A stretch of 64,000 bases of DNA from Castanea sativa (taxonomy: Eukaryota; Streptophyta; Magnoliopsida; Fagales; Fagaceae): assembly GCF_040712315.1 (NCBI RefSeq), contig NC_134015.1, forward strand, positions 19,841,614-19,905,613, given 5' to 3'. The position numbers were made by a program, and so were the translations under genes. The notes beneath the pieces were generated by a model. That model saw nothing but the letters and a program-made list of their open reading frames with translations. It was not told the origin of the DNA and did not search any database. Shown here in pieces: positions 11,196 through 24,205 of the stretch (the first letter of the stretch is position 1; each line of letters opens with the position of its first letter).

Positions 11196-11640
11196 AAAAT
11201 GGACTATTGAAGCGGGCCAAAACCGCTGCTAAAGGTACATTTGACCTTTAGCGGCAGGTGCTATTGTGGCGGTTCTTCCCGCCACTGTTGTAGTGCCACT
11301 ATAGATCTATTGTGGCAGTAACAAAAAGCGCCGCAATAGATCTACCATTTAGCGGCGGTTTTGGTCTATTGCGGCGAGCAGAAAACCACCGCTATATGTG
11401 GTTACAATTCTTGACCTTTTAGCGGAGGGATATGCAAGCCACTATAGGTGACAACCTTTAGCGGTGGGCAATAAGCGCCGCTATAGGGCTTCATGTACAA
11501 CAGCCCATATGCATCTTTTAGCGGCAGTTACGCCCGTCGCTATATGTGTGAAGCTTTAGCGGCGGGCTATAAACGCCACTATACGGCTTCAATTATAACA
11601 TAATTTTAGACCTTTAGCAGCACTTTTTGCTCGTCGCTAT
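11196..11640. repeat. Left subterminal repeat array of CACTA element
   Basis: There are at least ten repeats of a TTTAGCGGCGG / CCGCTATAG-type motif in both orientations (e.g. about 11240, 11330, 11350, 11460, 11520, 11560). Such arrays are known transposase-binding regions of CACTA elements. The mirror array is at 22330-22700. Confidence 0.85.
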
Positions 11641-13445
11641 AGGTTAAAATTTTTTTCCCCTAGGTTTTAAAACCACAGTCCTATTACAAGCAACCTGCAA
11701 TAATTTTAGTTCTACTAAAACAATACCGCACATGTAACTAATTAACAACACCACAAATGTCTCCAAACTAACATTATATTAACATAGAAATATATTATCA
11801 AATATATAACATTGTCTATAACCATCATCATAAAATTAACAAAAAAAAAAGCTGTGGTCCTCTGTACACAAAAAGTCCTTCAACACTTAAATTAAGCTAA
11901 TACCATAATCATAGTTTCAAGTGTTTCAAAATATTTTTCAACACTTGCAAAAAATGTGGTTCTTTGTACACAAAAGGTCTTCAAACACCAACATAAAACT
12001 TATAAGCTGCTTGGTTGATGGGATGCAGCTGATGATTTTTGGAGAGCTGTGGATTGTAGGATCGGAGGAACGTCCTACATACAAAAAAATAAAAAGGCAA
12101 TAATTAGGACAAAACAATATCAAATATTGGAATCCAAAATTGCTTTGCAACATCAAAAACAAGCAATAAGCTCCTATTGAGCACTTCATCTAACAAAAAA
12201 TCAACGTACTTGGTCAAAACAAAATGGTGAGTCAAAAACCTTCTTGCCTTCAAGTATATGCTAATCAAATTTTTTATCACGAATTATTTCAGAAGATGCT
12301 GACTATTTCAACTTTAACCAGTTGTCCAAAATTATCTTAAGCTAACCTTATACCCTCAGTTCAAAAAGGCATTCAAACTAAATCATAATTCATTAGCCAA
12401 AAGAAAGTTGTATTCTTGTATACAAGGGTAATATACAAGTCAGCCCTCAAAATTCAATCACACAAGTATACAAGTATATAATTAATGCCCACATGGAATG
12501 CTTTCATATTTCCTCTCAAGTATCCTACTAGTTAAAATTCAATCATACAACAAGTGAAATATAGAACTATTTAACAAAGAGTATCAATGTGAGCCATTAC
12601 AAAATTGCATCATATCAACCCTGAAGCATTTTCCCTTCAAAAACCCACCTCAAACCACACATACATTATGCCCTAGCCATATCCGAACCTACCATGCCCT
12701 AAAATCCTCATCCTAGTCCTCACATCCTCAAGTATTCACACCCAACCATATCCCCTATGTGATCTTATCTTTTTTTTTTTTTTTTTATAGGTCCCTATTG
12801 TGATCTTATCATAATCAAAGAAAAATCTTATGCTTATATATAAAGGGGGGGGGGGGGGGAACACTTCCACATAGTTGCAAGTTGCAACAGATATAATGGA
12901 ATACACTTGAAATTACTAATAATGTCATCATTTGGTTTAATGTGGTGTTTAATGTAAAGGTATGTCTCCTTTAGTTGTATTATTTCATTTGCATATTTGG
13001 ATGTCTTTGTCACTTCAGTATCTCTTTCTTGATCTCTTAATATGATGTGTACCCAATTTTTTATTGGTTGCTTCAAGGAACCAAAACCTATGGACTACTT
13101 CAAGGGAGTCCAAACTCCAAACCTGCTGTATTATTCAACATCAAGTCAAATAAATAGTGGCTTTATAAGATAAAGATTACATTTAAATTCAAAAGAAATC
13201 TAATCTAACAATCTATTAATAAAACTAATCCTAATCCAAACTAGTCTAATTGATCCTAATCCAAACTAAAATGGGCACATAATAAAATATGGAAGGACAT
13301 TAATGCAAAGGAAAAGCATAATTAATGAAAGAAAGTTATCATTTGGTTTGTTGCAATATGCCATGCCTGTGAAATCTTGCTAACAAAAAAGGAACATAGT
13401 TTCAGCAAAAAAATATAAAAGGAACATAGTAACAGAAATAGTGTC
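11641..13445. other. CACTA interior, no coding sequence seen
   Basis: AT-rich DNA without a supported reading frame. It contains a poly-G run (about 12843-12859) and a T tract (12769-12787). Confidence 0.5.
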
Positions 13446-14270
13446 ATGTGCCAGTCTCAAGAGGAACACCTGGATCATTTATTCCTCATATGTCTATCTA
13501 CAAAAGCAATGTGGCTAGATTCAAGCATCAATCTCAAATAAGATATTTTGCAGCCTAGTTATATCCATCACTGGCTTGAACATTGGCTGCAGAACATAAG
13601 GGCAGTATAAAAACCTTAACCTAACTTTGACAGCACCATTGCTATGACTTTGTGGACAATATGGAAATGCAGAAACCAACCCCTATTTGAAGGTAAGGTA
13701 CCAAACCGTCATGAAATACTAATGGCTTGTAACATTTTGATTGACAAGTACAACAAAGAGCCTACATCAAAAGGGAAGACAGGAATCACTCATTGACTCA
13801 ATACCAATCTAAAATGACCATTAACCAAGAAGATCCAGCAAGACCAGCAGATTCTTCTACTGATAGAAGGGCATAGCAGAAAAAAGCTGGAACAAGGAGG
13901 AATAGCATACTTGGAAAAATATAGGGAGGGAAAAGAGGAGTTTAAAAGGTGTCATTCTAGTAAAGACCCAAATCCAAAGCACTCAACAATGCTGGAGCCT
14001 GGCAGCCAGGGAAGCTATTCACCAAGCAAAAGCTCAAGGTTTCACTACTATGATAATCCTGACCAAGGACAAGCAGGTAAGTGAAATAATAACAGGAAAA
14101 CCAACTGGTGAACTGGAAAGATTCAATATTATCGGAAGACATGAAACAATGGAACACTGTAGGCTTATACATAGTAAGTTTTTTGGTTAATGAATTGATC
14201 CTAGCAACGGATAAAGCTGGGCTGATCGGTAATGTCAAATAAGATAAACCCATCAAAGCCTTGAAATCAT
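13446..14270 (+). pseudogene. LINE (non-LTR retrotransposon) 3' fragment, zf-RVT region
   Basis: One reading frame, interrupted by stops, from 13446 reads MCQSQEEHLDHLFLICLS, then TIAMTLWTIWKCRNQPLFEG (about 13630) and NRHEILMACNILIDKYNKE. The Cys-x-His-x-Cys pattern with a following LWxIWKxRNxxLFEG block is typical of the reverse-transcriptase zinc-binding region near the C-terminus of plant LINE ORF2. RT and endonuclease domains are absent, consistent with 5' truncation at insertion. It lies inside the CACTA element, downstream of the Ptta-like gene and on the opposite strand. The RNase H-like continuation after 13800 is too degraded to call. Confidence 0.7.
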
Positions 14271-14487
14271 AGCAAATAACAATTACTCAATAAAAATCCA
14301 ATATCCAAAAATTCAAAATCCTTGCACTATAACAACAACAACAAGAATTAGAGAAACAAAACACTTTTTTCCGCAATAGAAACTTCAAAAAAAAAAAAGA
14401 AGAAGAAGAAGAAGAAACTTTACGTAATGAAACATTTATACAGAATCCAAAAAAATAAATGCATTGTAATAACCCTAAATTCGTTTA

Positions 14488-17400
14488 TCATACCTGATTG
14501 CATTGTGAAGTTGTTTGTTGCATTTGTTGAAGAATGCAAGCCATTCTTTGCTTCATCTCTTCGAATTGGCTAATTATTTCCTTCATTTCTTCAAAAGATG
14601 ACAGTTTCTCCTCCATATTAGCCAAGGAAGCCTTCAGTTGTGCAACTTCATCGTCCCTTGCTTGACTTGATTGTATTTGAATGTCTATGAGAGCACTCTT
14701 GCTACTTCGGCCACTTGGGCTTGGACCAAATCCTACCCCACGAATACGACCTTTGCGCTCCTTACCCATCACTTTGGCAAACACATTATCCGGTGACCAT
14801 GCAATATTACCACTTGTGTCAATGATTGCAATTGATTCGAAGGGTCAGCCAACAATTCCTTCATTTTATCTTGATATTTGGGTTTTAAAAAAACAAAACA
14901 ATTAGAAATTAGCAACATCATTTGATTCAAGACAACAAAAATTATATTGAGAAGCATACACAATATAATGAATAGAAAATGGCCCATTGTTTCTACATGT
15001 TCCTTACAAAGGCAACACCGATCTACTACAATAATTTATGTCCCACGACAGTTCTCCACTGTCAAAAGCTTCCCTAATGCAACTGACCAAAAAAAGAATG
15101 TAACCTTTCTAGAAATCTTTACTGTTGACATTGAAGTATTGATTTATGCTTAGCAATTTGGTTATCTTTTGCTACTATTCATTATTTATTATTCTCAATG
15201 GTGGTCCCTAAAGGTAGGAATGAACAAGCATAATTCAAAACTTCCAAAGGTTTTATTTGATTGATGCGCTTTTGTATTCATCCTACCCACTCTGGATCTT
15301 TGGTGTTATCAACATAATTTGGATTCAAAGATTCACCACAATAACCTCCTCAACAATAAACTTGCAAAGGTATTGTCCTTACAAATGATATTGACATGGA
15401 TGGAGGCAATAAAAGATGTAAATATGATTCACTATTAAAATCAAGTCAACATGAATTAGGGTATTGTCTTTGTACATTACATGCAGAACAAAAGTTTTTT
15501 TATGCTATTGGACTTTGAATTCAACTTTTTAGTTGTACTTATATTCCACATGTTATAATTTTTCTTTAATTAGAAACTTTGTGAGCATCTCTGTGAGGAC
15601 AAAAGATAGGTTTTTAGGAGAATGTTACTTCATAGAGTGACATTGACAGGTTTCTGAACTAGTTCCAGTTGAACTGCATGCTGGCCTTAACCTTTGGTTG
15701 CATGACTAGGTGTTACTTCATAGAATCTTCTAAATTTCTACAAGCCTTAAGCATGTACTGCCTGTGTTACCCAAAAGCCAATGCCAATACTAAAACCAAT
15801 ACTTGTAGCTCTAAATTCTAATACAGAGATGTTCATAAATGGTCCTCATCATGGACATAGCTTTTGTTGCATTTAGTCTTAAATTAATTAGAACCACTAG
15901 CTCCTATGTTGTTATGCCTTCCAACTAGCATTATTGCTAGGTTATATAAATGACATGCATATGACTGATCATCTTAAATTCACATATAGTCTATTTTCGA
16001 ATATGAAATGTAAAAATTTATATTCTCATTGTAATTCATAGAAATTGAATCTCGTCTCACATTTACCCTTGTTTTTCCTTTGTTGGCAATAATGGGTGGG
16101 ATTGGATTACCTAAAGATTTTTAGCTATGTGACTCTTTTTAGGAAAACTATGAGCAACATAAACATGTAAAGCAAAGAAAAAATCACAACAATAACTCAA
16201 ATTTGATAAACTCTTTCAAGGAATCCAAGTCTAAGCTAATGGTAGTTTGAATTTCATATTGATATAAGGGAAACTGGATTACTCACCATTTTTGCTTGCA
16301 CTGCACAATTAACTGCAGATCCATCTTTATGAGTATGCAGTATTGAATATAATGTTGCACGCTCTACAGGATGTTCATCTGCTTTTGCTTACAATATGAA
16401 CATCATATTTATGTAGTGATGAATATTGGTTCCACATAAACTTAAGATAAGTCAAATCATTTAAAAATGAGCCATAATACTTATTACCTTCTTTGCAGCG
16501 TGCACGACATAGCTACAGGAACCAGCAATATGTAAGTCATCTTATTTAGAACGACGATGCCTATTCTTCTCAGACTCTATCTACATTCAATTAGAGTAAC
16601 ATGTTTATATAAAGGTATATTATTCCATCCAACTACAAAATGCTAAAGATTTACTTGTCTTGCCTAAGCACATTAAACATCCAAAGTATTATCAAACATG
16701 AATGATGAATCTAAATAAAAAACAATGTCATGGTATGTTGTTTTTAAGTAGAAGATATCATCTTGGAAGATTGGCCCTAAGTGGTACAAATTCAAAATTC
16801 GACTAGTTAAGTTGAAACGTAAGAGTAAGCTGCTACCAATGGACAACAGTAAATAATAAAGCAAGCCCACATCCATACGAAAGTGACAACCTTTCAGAGG
16901 TGAGTCCTAACATGAGGGGTTTCTACACCCATTAAATCTTAACAATACTAAAACCAAGCCAATTTTCTTTTCTTTTTTTCTTTTTCCTTTTCTTTTTCTT
17001 TTTCTTTTTTATAAATAAATCCATCTCCCTCAAGATCCATACACAACTAAGGCTAAATCCGGTAACCTACATCAAGCAATAACCATTTTGCAGCCTTAAA
17101 ACAAATATCAGTAACAGTAAGTAGCAACAACACTTCAAATTCAAAATACAAAACATAAGTCAACACTTCAACCTCAAACAAGACCTTTCTATGTCAACAT
17201 TTTTCTAAGTACTTGGTATAGATTGGAGAATGAACACTGAAACAATGTTGGGAAGTATCGAGTATTCAAGTCAGATTGGAGAATAAACACTTAAATCAAA
17301 ATATTTACACATTAGGTTGACCTGCTTTAGGCCTTGCCTAGTTGAAGGTCTGCATGGTCGAAAATAGACCTTGTATGGCTTTAAGCAGATAATGTGGACA

Positions 17401-17934
17401 TTGTATGGCTTATATTCATATCAAAGCCTTAATTATAATATGTGGTCCTTAGATAGTACAACTACAAGGCTTTTATCATTGAAAATATACAGTACCACCC
17501 ATTACAAAGAACAAGCATATAAAAGAGGAAGTGGCAAACTAACCTATGCATACTTTTGGCCTGAACTTGCCTTCGTCACATTAGAAATAAGGGTTGAGAA
17601 AAATGGTCCAGATCAATTTTTCGATTCAAATTTAAATTTTACAAATATAAAGATAAAGAAATTTTCATGAAATTTAAAAATTTTACTGGATTTGAAGCAA
17701 GAATAAATAACTGAGCAATGCTAAGGGCCCAAATATTTCATTCCTTCATAACAAAAGATTAGATTAGATGACTATTATTGTTGTTTAAAGCAGATAATCA
17801 AACAGCAAACAAGACCATAATCCTAGCAATTCTTTTTGTATTGTAGCACAACAGTCATGACAATTTGCAATATTACCAATACAAGACAGCTTCTTAACAT
17901 ACAAATATGTAATACGTTCAACTTCTTTCTTATA

Positions 17935-17977
<43 letters not shown>

Positions 17978-18605
17978 CAAACATACCACTGCATCATCAG
18001 TATACCAATGCTCAACAAGAACATCCCAATCTTTTGGTATGCATCCCTTGGGTCGGTTATTCTTCACCCATGCTTTGTTTCTTGGATGCGGTATGTAATG
18101 AGTGCTTTTCAGCCCATTTGTGATCCCTCAAATCCTTCCCAATTCTCTGTAAGATAAATGTCTTCAGAGCCGCATATGCAGTAGGATTAGTAGGGACGAC
18201 GTATTTTCGCTACAATCAAATAGTTAAGTTAGCAAATTACAAATTTTTTCATGCTCAAATACTTATGTATAACCTAGTACAAAATGTCATAATTACAAGT
18301 ATTATAACTTCTTTAATACCACTACAACATGCCAACACTCTTCGTTAAGTTCTTATGGCATGTCCTTCCCAGTTAAATATCTAATCGGGCACATGTGGGG
18401 TTTCCACACAATCATACCCAAGAAATCAGTGAAAGCTCTCCCCTTCATCAACTGGCTGATGCATACTATTTAGCAGCAACTCAATAACTTGGTCGTTGGG
18501 AAGATCCCAAACATCCAAGTACTTGCTTGGCCCGCGAGTGGCACATACAGGTGGTTGCACATATGAAATTTAAAGGAGACAATATCGTTAATTTAAGCCA
18601 TAACT
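14488..18605 (-). pseudogene. Ptta/En/Spm (TNP1-type) transposon gene, multi-exon, decayed
   Basis: Exon-like blocks on the minus strand, in order: 18605-18360 (TRGPSKYLDVWDLPNDQVIE, then GMIVWKPHMCPIRYLTGKDMP); 18213-17983 (LKTFILQRIGKDLRDHKW, then NRPKGCIPKDWDVLVEHWY, ending at a GTATGT donor); about 16580-16493 (AGSCSYVV, GTAATA donor); about 16395-16280 (HPVERATLYSILHTHKDGS, GTGAGT donor); and about 14905-14488 (DNVFAKVMGKERKGRIRGVG, then a Glu/Lys-rich coiled coil with MEEKLSSFEEMKEIISQFEE). These match the Ptta/En/Spm plant transposase family (TNP1-like DNA-binding accessory protein) in motif and order. Frameshifts within exon 2 (about 18100) and exon 5 (about 14835) and a stop in exon 3 show it is broken. 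Exon borders are inferred from motif ends and splice-like sites. Confidence 0.78.
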
Positions 18606-18652
18606 AGCAGAGTGTGATCTTCAGCTTTATAAGTTCCAAAACAAAGCTGTCA

Positions 18653-18706
<54 letters not shown>

Positions 18707-19295
18707 TGAATATATAATGCAAATCAGTATTTAAAGTAAGTAAATAGTAAGTAAAAGTGAATGAAATGTTGCTCTAGGCTTCTAGTGACAGAAACTGATT
18801 TTGGAGAGGGGGTGGAGGATTTAGTACAGAATGTATTTTTTTTTAATAGTATTTTTATTTTGGTGAGACTTACTATGATTGTGTTCTTAATCAAATTGTC
18901 AACCCCAAACAAGAATCCAAGACCTAGACAGATTCCATGGCTTAGAGAGATCTCAGCCTTATCCCTTGGCCAATACCCAATTCATCATGTAAACCCAACT
19001 TTCATCACTTTTATGCTTATTTCTAAAAGAAGTCACAAGTAGAATTTCAATTTGAACCAGTATATTCAACACATATTCCTCAAAGAATTTTTAAGTTACC
19101 AAACTAATAGCAAAATGTTCATGTAAGCCAAGCTTCGTGCATTTCTTGGTTCATTTCTTGATCCGCATGTTGTGTAGAAGCTCCTTCCAAGGTTACCCTC
19201 TTGGAACGCATGCGCAAATTTGCTTTTCACCTTGCCATTTCAACTATCAAAGTCTAAAATAAAAACAAGTATATAAGCATGTGAGGGTGCTTTTT

Positions 19296-20646
19296 TGAAC
19301 AGTTATCCAGGCCCAAGCTTAAACGAGGACCTCGTACCCTCTAGTTATAGTTTGAAGGAACTGGGCTTAGTCTACCGCAGCCAAATGGGCTGTTTAAAGA
19401 CCAAGTGATGCACAAGGCAAAACTCCTACAATACACATACACTAGCAGACGAGAATATATGTATTGTTTAACAAGGAAACAACAAAGGCAGACAGACGTA
19501 ATATAAAAAAAAAAAAAACAAAAAAAAACAAAAAAAACAAAATAATTGCTCGGGATCCTCAAAGTCAGTAGGAAATATTTCATTAATTTTTCTTAGTTTT
19601 GAATCACAATGAGCTCACCAAGACTTAATGCAAGGTTCAAATAAGCTCAAATATTATAGACTTAGATGACTCTCTGGGCCTCTAAGACTTGCAAAATTTG
19701 AATCCTTTTGAATCCAAGCATGTGCTATAGTGGCTATTTCTGGGATACCAAGAGATATTCTCCTGTTTTCTTTGAGTTTTACAGAGTTTTTTTCTTAATG
19801 ATTCTATCTGATTTCTATCTTGCTGAATGACCTTAATGTTGGCCACCTCTCCTCTTTTATAGTGTCACATTAGGGTTTCGGGGTACCATTGATTCTTCTC
19901 CTTTGGCCCCCTGGGTACTAGGGCCCCCTGTTTGTCTCAGCCCTTCTAACAACTGCTCATTTCCTTATTTTTCATACCTCCCATTCTTTTGGCATTCTTT
20001 TCTTGAAAGTGTCTTGCTGACCTTCCATTCCAAGGTGCCCTTGGGGGAGCTGAACCTTTAGCTCTTCTCTCTCCCCAAGCCCCTTTTTCTGTCTTCCCTC
20101 TTCGGGCTTACCCCCTTTTGGGCCCCCTTCCCTTTTGTCATTTTTCCCAGTAAGTGGAGTTTTCTTCTGTCAAACCGAAGGTTTCCCCAGCCATTTCCTT
20201 TCGTGGACTTCTTATTTTGGGTTCCCTGAGGCACCAGCTTCTTACTCCTGAGCCGTTGCTTTCCAAGTCCTCAGGCCTTGCACTGCATCGTTAGATGCTT
20301 CGAGAAAAGTCCATCTGCCTCTTGTTCCTAGTGCCTTTTGAGCTGTCTTAGTCCTCCTTCAGCCGTGTTGTTCACCCAGAGGTCCCAGGCAGCCCCCGGC
20401 ATCCTTGCCTAGCTCTTTTCTTTCTCTGGTCTTTCTTTTCTTTTTCTTAAGTCTAGGCGGGCTGAATTCTTTTCTTTCTCCCTTTTTTTTTCCTATGGAC
20501 TTCTTACCCCTTTTTCTTCTTTTTGGGCCTCAGGTCCATCATCCCTCTTTCTTTTGTAGCCCCAACCTTTCTCTTTTTTTATTTCGATTTTTATTTCCCA
20601 CGGATTGGCCCAATGTACCATTTCTTTGGGCCTTTCATCATGTTCA
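19296..20646. repeat. Possible solo LTR or LTR-like insertion (about 1.35 kb)
   Basis: The segment is bounded by TGAACA (19296) and TGTTCA (20641-20646), has TG...CA ends, and is much more GC- and CT-rich than the surrounding CACTA DNA (many 'ggccc' and 'ccctttt' tracts at 19880-20640). No clean TSD is visible (CTTTT versus CTTAT at best). It holds no coding frame I trust. It could also be another non-coding insertion. Confidence 0.4.
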
Positions 20647-22329
20647 CTTATTATATATTTTTTTAGACCTTAACAAAGCACAACAACAAGTAAAAAACAA
20701 GTTGATTTCAAGTAAAGAGTGTAGCTAAGCTTGCACGTTTTCACTTCACCTAGGTAAGCCAATGCAACTCAAAAGACCAAAAGATTCCACATGACCAAAA
20801 GATGCAACAAATGAACACTAAAAAAATTAAGAATCTGCCAAACACATTATATACACACTACCAATTGGTTCTTAATACAAATCACAATAATGAAAATGAT
20901 ACAAATCACAATAAAAGCTTACTGGGCAGATAAATTACACTGAATAAAGGAATTGAATTTCCTTGCTGTGCATTATAAACTACATTGACTGAGAGGAAAA
21001 TCAAGTGTCCACGCCTCGTTTGCCACTTGTAACCAAACTGCCAGCTTGAGGAAGTTATTGTAATTTCAAAACTTGATTGTGTACCCATTGTATACTACTT
21101 GTGTATTTGCGATTTTCTTTTCATCAATAAAGTTATGTTACTCATTTATAAATAAATAAATAAATAAAAGAAAGTAAGAAAAAATTGGATAAAAAAACAA
21201 GGAAGATTATCATCTACTTCTAGACTATAGTGTGGCAGGACAATTTGACTTAAACAAAACAAAACATTTTTTATTAACATCGCAATTAAGAGTGAGTTTA
21301 ATAAAACTCTTCCAGCATCATCCAACATAAGGACAATTGTAAATACTAAATACTACAAGTACAAGGTTAACAACACACTAGTAGAGTAAGCAAAGGACTT
21401 TAAAACCATTAGCAAAGAGTGGTATTCTTGAATGTGCAATCTAATAAAACCTCACCAAATTCCAGTGGCATATAGTTCATATGAATGTGCATGTGAGTGT
21501 ACAATAACATAATCTAATTAGAACAAGTTTAAGGCTATATGGAAGTTGGAATAAGTGGGTTTTGAAATACCTGTTGAAGTGAAGAGCTGAATAGTAGTAG
21601 TGGGTAGTAGGGAGCTTCAAACAAACAAACAAACAAACAAAAAGAAAGCAAGTTCTCTAACTCTCTCAAACAGAGTAAAATTGGATTTCGGTTCCGAAAA
21701 TGGAGACGCCGAGATTGAAAACATATATAAAAATAAAAAATAAGGGCCAAACAAAAAATTTTCATTAACAATAAAAAAAGAGTCGTAAAATACCACTTGC
21801 TCAAAACCCTAATCATTGCAATCTAATGTAAAATTTTCATTAACAAACCAATGCACACTTGGCAACACGAAACATAACACATCACAGGGATACACATTGA
21901 ACTTCTTGAACTTTGTTTCTCATCATCAGATAATAAAAAAACGAAAGTAAAAAAAATCCTTAAAAAAAAAATCGAAACATCATAGGCTTCGAGAGTTCAA
22001 GAGAACTTATTGGATTGGGGTTGCTAGGTGGCGGCGACGAGGTGGATTGGGGTCGCTAGGTGGCCACTAAGTTGATAGTTTGGTGGTGGTGGTGGGGTTG
22101 TTGTGGAGGCGGCAGCGGTGGTGGGATTCATGCTGAGGACTGAAGGGATTTTGCGTTTGCGAGTTAGAGATCGAGATGAAGAGAGAGAGAGAGAGAGAGA
22201 GAGTGAATACAGAGAATGTTTGGTTTTTGGGAGTGAAATGAGAGAGACAATGTTTTTGGCAAAAATGAAAAGACACTAAAAATAAAAAGCCAAAAAAAAA
22301 GAGGGAAAATTTGGGGAGGCGGGGAATTA
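20647..22329. other. CACTA interior, no gene supported
   Basis: AT-rich sequence with A and T tracts, a (GA)n run at about 22180-22204, and no conserved frame. Confidence 0.5.
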
Positions 22330-22700
22330 GAAGGTCTATTGTGGTGGTCCCAATCGCCGCTATAACTAAGAATATGAGCCACAAAATAGGTACCTATTGT
22401 GGTGGTCAACTCAACGCCGCTACAACTTACATATTGTAGTGGTTTTCTATACCACCGCTATAGTATCTCCGCAAAATGCTATATTTATTGCGGCGGGTTT
22501 TTGGAGCGCTGCTATATCTAAGTTAACACCGTTGAAACATATATACTGTGGTGGTTCTATGTACCGCCGCAAAAGACTAGAGCTACTGCGGCGGTCCAAT
22601 GAAATGTAGCAATAGATCCCATGTACAACGGCGGTCCAAAAAAAGCCACAATATGTGACATATAGTGGCAGTTTTTGCACCCGCCGCCGCTACAATAGCT
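22330..22700. repeat. Right subterminal repeat array of CACTA element
   Basis: Repeated 'attgtggtggt' / CCGCCGCTATA-type units in both orientations, the counterpart of the array at 11196-11640. It ends in GCCGCCGCTACAATAGC just before the terminal inverted repeat. Confidence 0.85.
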
Positions 22701-22719
22701 CGTTTTTCTTGTAGTGTAT

Positions 22720-23699
22720 TTTACAAGAAAATTTGGAAGATCCTCCAACTATTTTTTTAAACTATCCCTACTTTATATCTTTTGTAAAACATTAGCATTT
22801 GTATTATACATGGCACTTGTCTTACATTTCTTTGGTACAAGTTTTAAAGTTTAAGCTCAACACAACGAAAAGATTGCCTCTTCTTTAGATGACCAAATCT
22901 GGAATTACTGAAGTTGGTTGAGATTAAATCTGAATATACTAGCGGCAAAGCACATCTAATGATGAGATCTCGTAGGCCAAGTTTCTTAATTTGAAAAGTC
23001 CCGAGTCCGTCACTGCAATGGCCCCAATGTCATGGAGAATAACCAAAGTTCGGTGAGCATCTCAAACAACGCACTATGTAGTACCCTTGATCATCCCAAA
23101 CCAAAGTTTGATCAGCTTATCAAACTAATGATAAGACAAGTGCCATTACCCTTGAGCATCACAACCAACTAGATCACCACCTAAAAAAGTTTTGAAAGAA
23201 AAAAAAAATCTCATTCAATTGCACATAAAGAAATAATGATACTGTCAATATGATTAATTCTTGACATTTCAATGGATATAACATATGCAAATCTAACAAC
23301 TAAAATCTCCAAGTTGCATAGATAGCAAGAATATATACCGATTGAAGTATTCCAAAGTGAAACATAGTATAATTAATATATATATATGGGTTAGGTTCAA
23401 GTTATACCTAGTGTAACTCTAAGTAATGTTACACTATTCAATATTTTTTAATTGGATGCAAATTTTGACAAATCTACCGTTAAATTATGTTATCTTCATA
23501 TATTCTCCATACTTGAAAATTTTCTAGGTGATTAATGATTAATAGTCATGTCATCAATCAATTTTTGAAATTCAAGTTTTTGTGGTTTAAAATAATGTAT
23601 AAAAGACGAGTTTATAGATTAAATGATAAATAATATCCAATTAACTTAAAAATTGACATGATTGTTAAGAATATATAGAATATATAATTCAACGGTGGG
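22720..23699. other. Spacer, no gene supported
   Basis: No frame is convincing. The minus strand at 23150-22880 has a faint leucine-rich-repeat-like reading ('GAIAVTDSGLFKLRNL') with adjacent stops. I do not call it. 23385-23700 looks like an unclassified dispersed repeat. Confidence 0.4.
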
Positions 23700-24205
23700 A
23701 GTCCAAACATTGGATTTTTCTTTTTTTTCAACCAAGGATTTTTAATGAAGAAATAAAAAGAAAGATTACTATAAAGACAAAATTAATTTATGTCGGTTTA
23801 CAACTTCATTTTCACATTATCAAGTTTAGTTGACCTTCCCTAAAAAAAAAAAAAAAAAAGTGTAGTTGGCCTTCTAAAAAAAAGGTTTAGTTGGCCTTTA
23901 TTGCATTTGCAGGACACATAAATAAGACAAAATATTATTTTATACTCGTTTACACCCATTAATTAATTAGCTTAGAAACGATTTCCAAAAATAATAAGAG
24001 CTGCTCGCTATATTATAATATCCTTGTAGTTGCTAGGTATGTGGTGTACGTGTACATGCCATGCAGAAATTCTCATACAGAAACCACGAAATAGATTGAC
24101 ACAAGAGGTTGTCGATATTTCAAACTTACTAGGTAATGTATTCTGACTAGCAATATCGAATTCCCAAAGTCAATCAAGGTCTCCGAAATAATTGATAAGG
24201 ATTAT
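23700..24205 (+). repeat. Duplicated 5' flank of gene unit A
   Basis: Homologous to 50100-50570, upstream of copy C, through 'gctatattataatatccttg' and 'caatcaaggtctccgaaat'. The homology stops at about 24205 and resumes at about 34585 just upstream of copy A, so the insertions between separate this flank from its gene. Confidence 0.75.

Larger units (their letters stand above)
11186..22716. mobile_element. CACTA (En/Spm, CMC) transposon, 11.5 kb
   Basis: The termini are GACTACAAGAAAAATGG (left, first C of CACTA changed to G) and ...TTTTTCTTGTAGTG (right). They are flanked by the 3-bp duplication TAT (11183-11185 and 22717-22719), as expected for CACTA elements. Both ends carry arrays of short GC-rich subterminal repeats in an otherwise AT-rich region. 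The interior holds a decayed gene of the Ptta/En/Spm type on the minus strand, a LINE fragment and a possible solo LTR. I found no TNP2-like transposase (Transposase_21) reading frame. With the damaged gene this suggests an immobile or non-autonomous copy. Confidence 0.88.

Noticed and set aside
20405..20728. 107-residue Phe/Leu-rich ORF
   Set aside because: Encoded by CT-rich DNA of the LTR-like block; looks like a membrane protein only because of T-rich codons.
22067..22409. ORFs at the right CACTA end
   Set aside because: They overlap a (GA)n run and the subterminal repeats; no transposase similarity.
22880..23150. Possible F-box/LRR fragment on the minus strand
   Set aside because: Only one short motif-like reading between stops; not enough to support homology.
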